DNA from: Hydrogenophilales bacterium RIFOXYD1_FULL_62_11
GTDB lineage: Bacteria > Pseudomonadota > Gammaproteobacteria > Burkholderiales > Thiobacillaceae
DNA: 7,135 bases
Direction of reading: 5' to 3'
Assembly: GCA_001802655.1 (NCBI GenBank)
Contig: MGZO01000091.1
Span: forward strand, 45,142-52,276
Of this stretch, positions 1 through 5,869 are shown piece after piece; the first letter of the stretch is position 1; each line of letters opens with the position of its first letter. A model generated the notes under the pieces. It saw only the letters and a program-made list of their open reading frames with translations. It searched no databases and was not told the DNA's origin. A program made the position numbers and the translations under genes.

Positions 1-921
1 CACATCATCAATCTTCCATTTGTTCTGCGTCACCATGAACATCCACACAAACAACGCCCCGGCTACCAGTCCCGTCGCCAGAGCGCCCAGTGGATGCATC
101 AGATTGGAGCCCGCGCATACCGCGACCAGCCCAGCCAGGGGTCCGTTATGTATGAAGCCCGGGTCATTCTTGCCGATCAGCAGGGCGGCCAGTGTACCGC
201 CCACCATCGCCATCAACGAATTCACCGCCACCAGGCCTGAAACCGCTTCGATCAACTGCGCCGACATCACGTTAAAGCCGAACCATCCTACCGTCAGTAT
301 CCAGGCACCCAGTGCCAGAAAGGGGATATTGGAGGGCGGGTGTGCCGAGACCATACCGTCCTTGGTATATCGACCCCGTCGCGCACCGAGAAAGAACACC
401 GCCGGCAACGCGATCCAGCCACCCACAGCATGCACCACCACCGAACCCGCAAAGTCATGGAATTTGGCACCTGTTGTCGCTTCCAGCCATGCCTGAATGC
501 CGTAGTTCCCATTCCAGACGATACCTTCGTAAAAAGGATAAACCAGGCCAACCAGGGCAAAGGTCGCAGCGAGTTGTGGATTGAAGCGTGCGCGTTCGGC
601 AATACCGCCTGACACGATGGCTGGAATCGCCGCCGCAAATGTCAGCAGAAAAAAGAACTTGACCAGCTCATAGCCATTTTGGGCCGACAACACCTCTGCG
701 CTGGAAAAAAAACTGACGCCGTAGGCGATGCTGTAGCCAATGAAAAAATAGGCAATGGTGGAAACCGAAAAATCCGTGAGGATTTTGACCAGTGCATTGA
801 CTTGGTTTTTTTTGCGGACGGTACCCAATTCAAGGAAGGCAAACCCCGCATGCATGGCCAAGACCATGATGCCCCCCAGCAATACAAAAAGCACGTCTCC
901 GCCTGATTTCAAAGCATCCAT
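1..921 (-). CDS. amt: Ammonium transporter Amt, N-terminal part (cut by window edge)
   Basis: This frame is open for 307 codons from ATG at 921 to the window edge, so the C-terminus is missing. It encodes an inner-membrane ammonium channel of the Amt/MEP/Rh family. Visible family features, with E. coli AmtB equivalents inferred by eye: TFAAAIPA (F95, like the outer gate Phe107), IAERARF after it, DFAGSVVVH (D156 and H164, like Asp160 and the first twin histidine His168), and GWFGFNVMS (F216 and S220, like Phe215 and Ser219). The second twin histidine would lie beyond the edge. About eight hydrophobic segments are seen. The protein starts directly with MDALKSGGDVLF and has no cleavable signal peptide. 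The start fits the family, and a GGGGAT stretch lies a few bases upstream. It follows tatC by 69 bases on the same strand. No glnK (PII) gene lies between tatC and amt. Family assignment is secure; ammonium specificity is inferred. Confidence 0.93.
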   Translation of the reverse strand, partial: MDALKSGGDVLFVLLGGIMVLAMHAGFAFLELGTVRKKNQVNALVKILTDFSVSTIAYFFIGYSIAYGVSFFSSAEVLSAQNGYELVKFFFLLTFAAAIPAIVSGGIAERARFNPQLAATFALVGLVYPFYEGIVWNGNYGIQAWLEATTGAKFHDFAGSVVVHAVGGWIALPAVFFLGARRGRYTKDGMVSAHPPSNIPFLALGAWILTVGWFGFNVMSAQLIEAVSGLVAVNSLMAMVGGTLAALLIGKNDPGFIHNGPLAGLVAVCAGSNLMHPLGALATGLVAGALFVWMFMVTQNKWKIDDV

Positions 922-990
922 ACACCATCCCCAAAAACTATTTTTATTGGCGGTTTTGCATCCACATCCAGAATCGCGCTGCGGATGACA

Positions 991-1830
991 CTACTTCAGG
1001 TCGTGCGGCCCCGATTCAACGCGGCCGGGATCTGCCTGGCTCGTTTCGATGCGGTCAAGTTCAGAATCCATATCCGCTTCAGACATGGGTACGTAATCCG
1101 ACTCATCTCCTGGTTTCGGCTTTGAGATCATGGCTGCCACGATGATTCCAGCTTCATACAACACCCACAACGGCACCGCCAGCATGAACTGCGAAATAAT
1201 GTCCGGCGGAGTAAAAATCGCGCCGATGACAAAAGCGCCGACGATGACATAAGGACGAATTTCGCGCAGCTTGGCCACCGACACCATGTTCATCTTGACC
1301 AGCAAGACCACTGCAACCGGCACTTCGAAGGTTATGCCAAACGCGATAAACAGCGTCATGACAAAATCGAGGTATTTGCCGATGTCGGTCATCACCGCCA
1401 CACCCACCGGTGCCACGCCGACAACAAAGCCAAAAACCACCGGGAACACTAGAAAGTAGGCAAATGCCATTCCCAGCAAAAACAGGATTACGCTGGCAAC
1501 CACCAATGGCGCACCCAGGCGTTTTTCATGCTGGTAGAGCCCTGGCGCAACAAACGCCCAAACCTGATAGAACACCCACGGTAGCGCCAGCAAAAATGCC
1601 GCCATCATGGGGACCTTGATCGGAACGAAGAACGGCGTCGTGACATCAGTCGCGATCATCTGTCCGCCTTTGGGCAGCGCAGCCAGCATGGGCTGCGCGA
1701 GCAACGCATACAAATCCTGCGCCCAGGGAAACAGGCAGATGAAAATCAGGACAATCGCAAGCACCGCGCGCAACAAACGATCACGCATTTCGATGAGATG
1801 CGAAATAAAACCGTCTTCAGTTTGGCTCAT
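991..1830 (-). CDS. tatC: Sec-independent protein translocase subunit TatC
   Basis: TatC is the polytopic core of the twin-arginine translocase. With TatB it forms the receptor that recognises twin-arginine signal peptides on folded proteins at the inner membrane. The 279-residue product has six predicted membrane segments. It carries SHLIEMRDRL near the N-terminus (E14 and R16), ATDVTTPFF (60-68), YQVWAFVAPGLYQHEKR (88-104) with F93 and E102 matching the signal-peptide-binding Phe94 and Glu103 of E. coli, E169 in FEVPVA (like Glu170), and D210 in FTPPD (like Asp211). The acidic hydrophilic tail after about residue 236 is longer than in E. coli TatC (258 residues). Its ATG overlaps the tatB stop codon in an ATGA tetranucleotide (1827-1830), which suggests coupled translation; no strong Shine-Dalgarno is seen. 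Stop is TAG. Confidence 0.97.
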   Translation of the reverse strand: MSQTEDGFISHLIEMRDRLLRAVLAIVLIFICLFPWAQDLYALLAQPMLAALPKGGQMIATDVTTPFFVPIKVPMMAAFLLALPWVFYQVWAFVAPGLYQHEKRLGAPLVVASVILFLLGMAFAYFLVFPVVFGFVVGVAPVGVAVMTDIGKYLDFVMTLFIAFGITFEVPVAVVLLVKMNMVSVAKLREIRPYVIVGAFVIGAIFTPPDIISQFMLAVPLWVLYEAGIIVAAMISKPKPGDESDYVPMSEADMDSELDRIETSQADPGRVESGPHDLK

Positions 1831-2291
1831 GCGGATTTTTCAGCGTGATCGACACGTGCCGTTTCCACCACAGCAGAGGGTGTGAACGCCTTAGCGTTCT
1901 GGTCAGGCGCATCGAGTGGCAAGTTTTGCTGGGCCGGCGTCTCCAGCTTGACGGAGTTAAGCTCGGCCTGTTCCGCTTCGAGCGTTGTCGACGTCAATAC
2001 CTGATTGACGCTGTTGATTTCATTGCGCAGATAATCATCCACTACCGTTGCCTGCTGTCCGACATCAGATGCGGCCGACTGGATCGACTCTTTGAAATCC
2101 TGCCCTGCACGCCGAATTTCATCCAGCTGGATTTCCTGGCTGATATCCGATTTCACTGACGACACGTAGCGCTGCAAACGGCCATACAAATGGCCCGCCG
2201 TACGCGCGACCTTGGGCAGGCGTTCTGGTCCGATGACAATCAACGCAACCACACCCACAACGACCATCTCGGAAAATCCGATATCAAACAT
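1827..2291 (-). CDS. tatB: Sec-independent protein translocase subunit TatB
   Basis: TatB pairs with TatC in the twin-arginine signal-peptide receptor. The 154-residue protein begins MFDIGFSEMVVVGVVALIVI, the diagnostic TatB N-terminus: a single membrane helix with conserved E8, followed by the hinge GPERLP (21-26). A long amphipathic and then polar helix follows, with many charged residues from about 35 to 100, and the C-terminal tail is low in complexity and rich in Ala, Glu and Thr. MFDIGFSE and GPERLP, with the length, separate it from TatA, which here is a distinct 70-residue gene 64 bases upstream. The ATG at 2291 has no clear Shine-Dalgarno at normal spacing, and a small hairpin lies just before it. 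It overlaps tatC by four bases. Confidence 0.96.
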   Translation of the reverse strand: MFDIGFSEMVVVGVVALIVIGPERLPKVARTAGHLYGRLQRYVSSVKSDISQEIQLDEIRRAGQDFKESIQSAASDVGQQATVVDDYLRNEINSVNQVLTSTTLEAEQAELNSVKLETPAQQNLPLDAPDQNAKAFTPSAVVETARVDHAEKSA

Positions 2292-2295
2292 AAAT

Positions 2296-2315
2296 CAGCT
2301 AAACGGTCCCAGCTG
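2296..2315 (-). promoter_or_regulatory. Small hairpin directly upstream of tatB start
   Basis: Perfect five-base arms (CAGCT and AGCTG) flank a ten-base loop GGGACCGTTT. The downstream arm ends four bases before the tatB ATG. The only purine-rich stretch close to this start (GGGA) lies in the loop. No U-tract follows, so it is not terminator-like. It could limit tatB initiation, which would suit the lower need for TatB than TatA, but that is inference. A five-base stem can occur by chance. Confidence 0.25.
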
Positions 2316-2355
2316 CAAAATCCAAGGAAATGCCGCGTGACGTATAGCCTGCCCC

Positions 2356-2568
2356 TTAGCTCTGATGTTTGTCTTTGACTTCAACGTCGATGGTCCGGCC
2401 TGAGTCAGCCGATTCGTTCAGCTTTGACGGATCGTCTTTCACACCTTCCTTGAAACCCTTAACCGCGCCACCGAGGTCGCTACCGATGTTCTTCAGCTTT
2501 TTGGTGCCGAATACAAGCAACACAATGACCAGCACGATCAACCAATGCCATATGCTGAAGCTTCCCAT
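2356..2568 (-). CDS. tatA: Sec-independent protein translocase subunit TatA
   Basis: TatA polymerises to form the transport path of the twin-arginine translocase once TatBC has bound a substrate. The 70-residue protein has the standard plan: a short periplasmic N-terminus MGSFSIWHW, one membrane helix (about 9-20), the FGTKKL hinge (20-25), an amphipathic helix with the GGAVKGFKEG motif (33-42), and a short charged tail rich in Asp, Lys and Ser. Length is typical. It is the first of three tat genes. Its ATG is preceded by a strong AAAGGAG Shine-Dalgarno that overlaps the hinT stop codon, the best ribosome binding site in the window. This fits the need for more TatA than TatB or TatC. TatE is an alternative name for paralogues, but the tatABC context decides for tatA. 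Confidence 0.97.
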   Translation of the reverse strand: MGSFSIWHWLIVLVIVLLVFGTKKLKNIGSDLGGAVKGFKEGVKDDPSKLNESADSGRTIDVEVKDKHQS

Positions 2569-2575
2569 GATGAAT

Positions 2576-2582
2576 CTCCTTT
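2576..2582 (-). promoter_or_regulatory. Strong Shine-Dalgarno of tatA
   Basis: AAAGGAG lies seven bases upstream of the tatA ATG (2568) and overlaps the TAA stop of hinT (2583-2581). It is the closest match to the Shine-Dalgarno consensus at any start in this window. Confidence 0.8.
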
Positions 2583-2922
2583 AGTTAACAGCGGCAACGG
2601 GATCACCGCCGCCAAATACGTGTACGTGAAGATGAAACACTTCCTGACCGCCGCCACGCCCGGTATTGATCAATGTCTTGAAGCCCGTCTCAAGCCCGAA
2701 TTCCTTTGCCAGACGCGGCGCCAGCAGCAGGATCTTGCCAAGCAGCCGTTCGTGTTCGGACGTGCAATCAGCCAACGACGCGACGTGTGCCTTTGGAATG
2801 ATCAGGACATGCACGCGCGCGAACGGGTGAATATCGTGAAACGCCAGCAGCTCATCGTCTTCATAGACCTCGCTGCATGGCAACTGGCCAGCAACAATTT
2901 TGCAGAAAATACAGTCACTCAT
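2581..2922 (-). CDS. hinT: HIT-family nucleotide hydrolase (HinT-like)
   Basis: This is a 113-residue histidine-triad protein of the HinT/PKCI branch, cytosolic purine nucleoside phosphoramidases that hydrolyse AMP-lysine-type substrates. The catalytic triad motif HLHVHVF is at 97-103 (H97, H99, H101). C4 and C7 in DCIFCKI form the Cys-x-x-Cys of zinc-binding HIT proteins, probably with H46 and H97. IIPKAHV (41-47) and LINTGRGGGQ (84-93) are also typical. The frame stays open upstream to an ATG at 2976, but the chosen start (MSDCIFCKIV) is where the family begins, and an AAAGGCG stretch precedes it. The first 8 bases overlap the end of hisE. It lies between hisE and tatA, a frequent order in betaproteobacteria. 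A direct role in histidine synthesis or Tat export is not shown. Confidence 0.93.
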   Translation of the reverse strand: MSDCIFCKIVAGQLPCSEVYEDDELLAFHDIHPFARVHVLIIPKAHVASLADCTSEHERLLGKILLLAPRLAKEFGLETGFKTLINTGRGGGQEVFHLHVHVFGGGDPVAAVN

Positions 2923-3232
2923 GTCGATTCGCCTTTTCCACCAGACCGGACAGACCCTCACGACGTGCCAGTTCATTCAGCACATCGGCTGGCTTAAGGC
3001 CCTTGTGTGCCAGCAGCACCAAGGTATGAAACCACAAATCGGCAATTTCGTAGATGATCTTTTCGGCCTGGTCATCCTTGGCCGCCATCACCGTTTCGGT
3101 CGCCTCTTCCCCGATTTTTTTCAGGATTGCATCGGTGCCCTTGGCGTAGAGTTTGGCTACGTAGGAACTGTCAGGCGCAGCCGTTTTGCGTGCTTCCAGC
3201 GTCTCGGCCAAACGATCCAGGATATCGCTCAT
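2915..3232 (-). CDS. hisE: Phosphoribosyl-ATP pyrophosphohydrolase
   Basis: HisE hydrolyses phosphoribosyl-ATP to phosphoribosyl-AMP and pyrophosphate, the second step of histidine synthesis. The 105-residue all-helical protein carries the metal-binding signature of the MazG-like superfamily: GEEATE (41-46) with E42, E43 and E46, followed by EIADLWFH (62-69) with E62 and D65. The KGTDAILKKIGEEATE block is typical of HisE. Here it is separate from HisI, whereas enterics have a fused HisIE. Its ATG overlaps the hisI TGA in an ATGA tetranucleotide (3229-3232), and its own end overlaps hinT by eight bases, so translation of hisI, hisE and hinT is probably coupled. Confidence 0.97.
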   Translation of the reverse strand: MSDILDRLAETLEARKTAAPDSSYVAKLYAKGTDAILKKIGEEATETVMAAKDDQAEKIIYEIADLWFHTLVLLAHKGLKPADVLNELARREGLSGLVEKANRHE

Positions 3233-3615
3233 TTGCGGTAGATCTCGTCGGGCGTTTTCAGCACCGGGGTGGTTGTGACCCAGTGACCATTATCGAGCTT
3301 CTGGTAAAAACACGAACGCCGCCCTGTATGACAAGCGATCCCGCCCACTTGTTCAATTTTCAGCAGTACCACATCGTTGTCGCAGTCCAGGCGAATTTCG
3401 CTGATGTTTTGCACATGACCCGACTCCTCGCCCTTGCGCCACAACCGATTGCGGGAGCGCGACCAGTACACCCCGCGCAGGGTGCGGGCAGTTTCTTCCA
3501 GCGCCTCGCGGTTCATCCATGCCACCATCAAAATTTCATTGGTTGCTGCATCTTGGGCGATGGCTGGCACCAGGCCCTGCGCATCCCATTTGACGGCGTC
3601 GAGCCAATCGCTCAC
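3229..3615 (-). CDS. hisI: Phosphoribosyl-AMP cyclohydrolase, GTG start
   Basis: HisI opens the adenine ring of phosphoribosyl-AMP to give ProFAR, the third step of the pathway. The 128-residue protein has RSRNRLWRKGEESGHVQ (53-69), then DCDND (77-81), whose aspartates D77, D79 and D81 bind Mg, and the zinc cysteines C78, C95 (in GGIACHTG) and C102 (in RRSCFY). The start is GTG at 3615-3613, inside a GTGA overlap with the hisF stop; no in-frame ATG lies close to it, and GAGG stands seven bases upstream. Length and the N-terminus SDWLDAVKWD fit monofunctional HisI, so no HisE domain is missing: hisE follows as its own gene. Confidence 0.97.
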   Translation of the reverse strand: MSDWLDAVKWDAQGLVPAIAQDAATNEILMVAWMNREALEETARTLRGVYWSRSRNRLWRKGEESGHVQNISEIRLDCDNDVVLLKIEQVGGIACHTGRRSCFYQKLDNGHWVTTTPVLKTPDEIYRK

Positions 3616-4367
3616 AGCCGCACCTCAATACCGTGCTGCTTCATGTAACGCTTGGCTTCATCCACGCCATATTCGCCAAAATGGAAAATGCTCGCTGCCA
3701 GCACCGCATCGGCATGGCCTTCGCGAATGCCATCGACCAGGTGCTGCAAGTTGCCGACGCCGCCGCTGGCAATGATCGGGATATCGACCGCATCGGAAAT
3801 CGCGCGGGTCAGCTCGAGATCGAAGCCACTCTTGGTGCCGTCGCGATCCATTGAGGTGAGCAACAGTTCACCCGCGCCCAGGCTCGCCATCTTTTTCGCC
3901 CACTCGACCGCGTCGAGTCCGGTGGCAGTGCGACCGCCATGGGTAAAGACTTCCCAATGGTCGCCCACGCGTTTGGAATCGATCGCCACCACGATGCACT
4001 GACTGCCATAGCGATCGGCCGCATCCTTCACCAATTGTGGATTGAGAACAGCCGAGGTGTTGATGCCCACCTTGTCGGCGCCCGCATTCAACAGACGCTG
4101 CACATCTGCCACTGCGCGCACGCCACCGCCAACGGTCAAGGGGATAAACACCTCAGACGCAACCGCTTCGATGATGTGCAGAATCAGATCGCGGTTGTCG
4201 GACGTGGCCGTGATATCGAGAAAGGTAAGTTCATCCGCGCCCGCTTCATTGTAGCGGCGCGCGATTTCAACCGGATCACCGGCATCCTTCAGCTCGACGA
4301 AATTGACCCCTTTGACGACACGCCCATCGGTGACATCGAGGCAAGGAATAATGCGCTTTGCGAGCAT
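3612..4367 (-). CDS. hisF: Imidazole glycerol phosphate synthase, cyclase subunit HisF
   Basis: HisF is the (beta/alpha)8-barrel subunit that uses ammonia delivered by HisH to convert PRFAR into imidazole glycerol phosphate and AICAR, the latter feeding purine synthesis. The 251-residue protein begins MLAKRIIPCLDV with catalytic D11. The second catalytic acid is D130 in VVAIDSKR. Phosphate-binding loops include TVGGGVR (78-84) and the C-terminal ASGGVGN. FLDITATSDNRD (49-60) is also characteristic. HisA has the same fold and lies just upstream, but IPCLDV and the length of 251 with KRYMKQHGIEVRL at the end identify HisF. It follows hisA by 17 bases. No Shine-Dalgarno is evident, and the gap can form a hairpin. 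The stop overlaps hisI by four bases. Confidence 0.98.
   Translation of the reverse strand: MLAKRIIPCLDVTDGRVVKGVNFVELKDAGDPVEIARRYNEAGADELTFLDITATSDNRDLILHIIEAVASEVFIPLTVGGGVRAVADVQRLLNAGADKVGINTSAVLNPQLVKDAADRYGSQCIVVAIDSKRVGDHWEVFTHGGRTATGLDAVEWAKKMASLGAGELLLTSMDRDGTKSGFDLELTRAISDAVDIPIIASGGVGNLQHLVDGIREGHADAVLAASIFHFGEYGVDEAKRYMKQHGIEVRL
3623..3626 (-). promoter_or_regulatory. Shine-Dalgarno supporting GTG start of hisI
   Basis: GAGG within the last codons of hisF lies seven bases upstream of GTG at 3615. The good spacing supports the GTG as the hisI start and suggests ribosomes ending hisF re-initiate here. Confidence 0.55.
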
Positions 4368-4368
4368 G

Positions 4369-4384
4369 GCTAATCTATATCAGC
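4369..4384 (-). promoter_or_regulatory. Hairpin filling the hisA-hisF gap
   Basis: On the minus strand GCTGAT and ATTAGC form a six-pair stem (one G-U) around the loop ATAG. It takes up 16 of the 17 bases between the hisA TGA and the hisF ATG and leaves no room for a Shine-Dalgarno there. It may make hisF initiation depend on ribosomes finishing hisA. The stem is short and partly AT, so chance is possible. Confidence 0.25.
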
Positions 4385-5140
4385 TCATACGCCGAAGACG
4401 CCGCCAGCCAACTCGTCGGCCAACTTCTGCGCGGCAACAAAGTCGAGTGAACCCTGATAAATCGCGCGCCCCGTGATCGCGCCGATGATGCCATCCTTGG
4501 CAACGGTCGAGAGCGCCCGCACATCGTCCAGGTTGGTAATGCCGCCACTGGCAATCACTGGAATCGACAACGCCTGCGCCAGCTTTTGGGTGGCTTCGAT
4601 ATTCACGCCGTTCAACATGCCGTCACGGCCGATGTCGGTGTAAATGATGGCTTCGACGCCATAGCCTTCAAACCGCTTGGCCAGATCGATCACGTCGTGG
4701 CCGGTGATCTTGGACCAGCCTTCGACCGCGATCTTGCCATCCTTGGCATCGAGCCCGACCATCACATGACCGGGGAAGGCATCGCAGGCTTCGTGCAGAA
4801 AGCCGGGGTTTTTCACGGCAGCGGTGCCGATGATGACGTAGCGCACGCCGTCGTCGAGGTAGCGTTCGATGGTGGCGAGGTCGCGGATGCCACCGCCCAA
4901 CTGCACGGGCATATCATCACCCACCGCATCAACGATGGAGCGAATCGCCGCGTCGTTGATCGGCTTGCCGGCAAACGCGCCGTTGAGGTCGACCAGATGC
5001 AGGCGACGTGCGCCTAGCGCTTTCCAGTGGAGTGCCGTCGCGGCAGGGTCCTCGGAAAACACGGTGGCCGTGTCCATTTCGCCCTGTTCGAGGCGTACGC
5101 AATGGCCGTCTTTAAGATCGATCGCAGGAATAATCAGCAT
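4385..5140 (-). CDS. hisA: ProFAR isomerase HisA
   Basis: HisA catalyses the Amadori-type isomerisation of ProFAR to PRFAR, the fourth step of the pathway, in the cytosol. The 251-residue half-barrel-repeat protein begins MLIIPAIDLKDGHCVRL with catalytic D8. The second acid is D131 in GLDAKDG. Other marks are VQLGGGIRD (79-87), the phosphate loop VIIGTAAV (102-109), IIYTDIGRDGM (165-175) and IASGGI. These sequences separate HisA from HisF and from the tryptophan isomerase TrpF; a PriA-type dual function is not suggested by the context. The start at 5140 fits the family, but no Shine-Dalgarno is visible: the 43-base gap after hisH is pyrimidine-rich and holds a terminator-like U-tract. hisF follows 17 bases downstream. 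Confidence 0.97.
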   Translation of the reverse strand: MLIIPAIDLKDGHCVRLEQGEMDTATVFSEDPAATALHWKALGARRLHLVDLNGAFAGKPINDAAIRSIVDAVGDDMPVQLGGGIRDLATIERYLDDGVRYVIIGTAAVKNPGFLHEACDAFPGHVMVGLDAKDGKIAVEGWSKITGHDVIDLAKRFEGYGVEAIIYTDIGRDGMLNGVNIEATQKLAQALSIPVIASGGITNLDDVRALSTVAKDGIIGAITGRAIYQGSLDFVAAQKLADELAGGVFGV

Positions 5141-5176
5141 GGTCGTACAGAAGAAAAGTTGAGGGACGAATTAACC

Positions 5177-5204
5177 AAAAAACTCAGGCGCAGGTTGCAC
5201 CAGA
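5177..5204 (-). terminator. Terminator-like hairpin and U-tract at hisH end
   Basis: On the minus strand GGTGC and GCGCC form a five-pair stem (one G-U) around the loop AACCT. The stem can extend by TC/GA across one T-T mismatch. The 3' arm runs into the hisH stop codon and is followed by G and six T residues (5182-5177). The layout is that of a weak intrinsic terminator inside an operon whose downstream genes lack an obvious new promoter. Partial termination or mere chance are both possible. Confidence 0.3.
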
Positions 5205-5867
5205 CATATCGCAGGCAGCTTCGCCCTCGCCCGGATTCCAGGTGACGAAATTACCCAGCAATGCCATGCCGGCGTTCTGGCTTTTTTCCGGGTGAAACTG
5301 AACCGCAAATATATTGGCCGTTGCAACAGCACAAGTGAACGGGAACGGGTAATGCGAAAATCCGGCAATCACGTCCGGCAGGGTGGGCTGTACGAAATAG
5401 CTGTGGACGAAATAGAAACGCTCGCCTTCCTCGATCCCGGCCCACAACGGATGCGGCCCCGTCTGGTGGACGTTGTTCCAGCCCATATGCGGCACCTTGA
5501 GCTTGTTGCCCTCAGCATCAATCATCGCCTCATGCGGAAAACGCTGCACGGTGCCGGGCAACACGCCCAGGCAGGGGGTATCACCTTCCTCGCTATGATC
5601 GAACAGCACCTGCATACCCATGCAAATGCCCAGAAAAGGTTTGCTGTGTGCAGCATCAATGATGACCTGACGCAGGCCACGCGCATCGATTTCACGCATG
5701 CAGTCTGGCGCGGCACCCTGCCCAGGAAACACCACACGTCCCGCCTCAGCAATCACCTTCGGATCAGAGGTGACCACGACTGTCATGGCTGGAGCCACGT
5801 GTTCAATGGCTTTGGACACCGAACGCAGGTTTCCCATGCCGTAATCGACAACTGCAATATCGACCAT
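5184..5867 (-). CDS. hisH: Imidazole glycerol phosphate synthase, glutaminase subunit HisH
   Basis: HisH is the class I glutamine amidotransferase that hydrolyses glutamine and channels ammonia to HisF. From ATG at 5867 it has 227 residues. The oxyanion-strand motif VVFPGQGA is at 45-52, the nucleophile C82 is in FLGICMGMQ (78-86), and H192 and E194 in VQFHPEKSQ (189-197) complete the triad. The N-terminus IAVVDYGMGNLRSV is typical. Three in-frame starts exist: TTG at 5879, GTG at 5873 and ATG at 5867. GTG forms a GTGA overlap with the hisB stop and sits six bases from AAAGGG, while ATG gives the most family-like N-terminus; I list ATG but GTG is nearly as likely. The tail after NFVTW is about 17 residues with two cysteines. 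The catalytic call is firm. Confidence 0.96.
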   Translation of the reverse strand: MVDIAVVDYGMGNLRSVSKAIEHVAPAMTVVVTSDPKVIAEAGRVVFPGQGAAPDCMREIDARGLRQVIIDAAHSKPFLGICMGMQVLFDHSEEGDTPCLGVLPGTVQRFPHEAMIDAEGNKLKVPHMGWNNVHQTGPHPLWAGIEEGERFYFVHSYFVQPTLPDVIAGFSHYPFPFTCAVATANIFAVQFHPEKSQNAGMALLGNFVTWNPGEGEAACDMSGATCA

Positions 5868-5869
5868 GC

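Noticed and set aside
20..496. Plus-strand open frame of 158 codons opposite amt
   Set aside because: The minus strand encodes an unbroken Amt sequence with gate and pore residues; the plus-strand product is low in complexity with no family features.
294..638. Minus-strand open frame of 114 codons inside amt
   Set aside because: It is out of frame with the Amt reading frame, which runs without a stop from 921 to the window edge.
944..970. Sigma-54-like site upstream of amt (TGGATGTGGATGCA on the minus strand)
   Set aside because: The GG and GC elements are 8 bases apart instead of the required 10, and the rest of the consensus is poorly matched.
922..990. Terminator between tatC and amt
   Set aside because: The only inverted repeat (ATCC/GGAT with bulges near 958-985) is weak and has no following U-tract on the minus strand.
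2585..2610. GCGGC/GCCGC inverted repeat at the end of hinT as a terminator before tatA
   Set aside because: No U-tract follows; instead the strong tatA Shine-Dalgarno comes next, and the repeat lies in GC-rich coding sequence.
2923..2976. N-terminal extension of hinT to an ATG at 2976
   Set aside because: The extra 18 residues (rich in Trp, Arg and Val) precede the usual HIT start MSDCIFCKI and would enlarge the overlap with hisE to 62 bases.
3127..3648. Plus-strand open frame of 173 codons opposite hisE and hisI
   Set aside because: Antisense shadow of two well-supported his genes; no motif or ribosome binding site seen.
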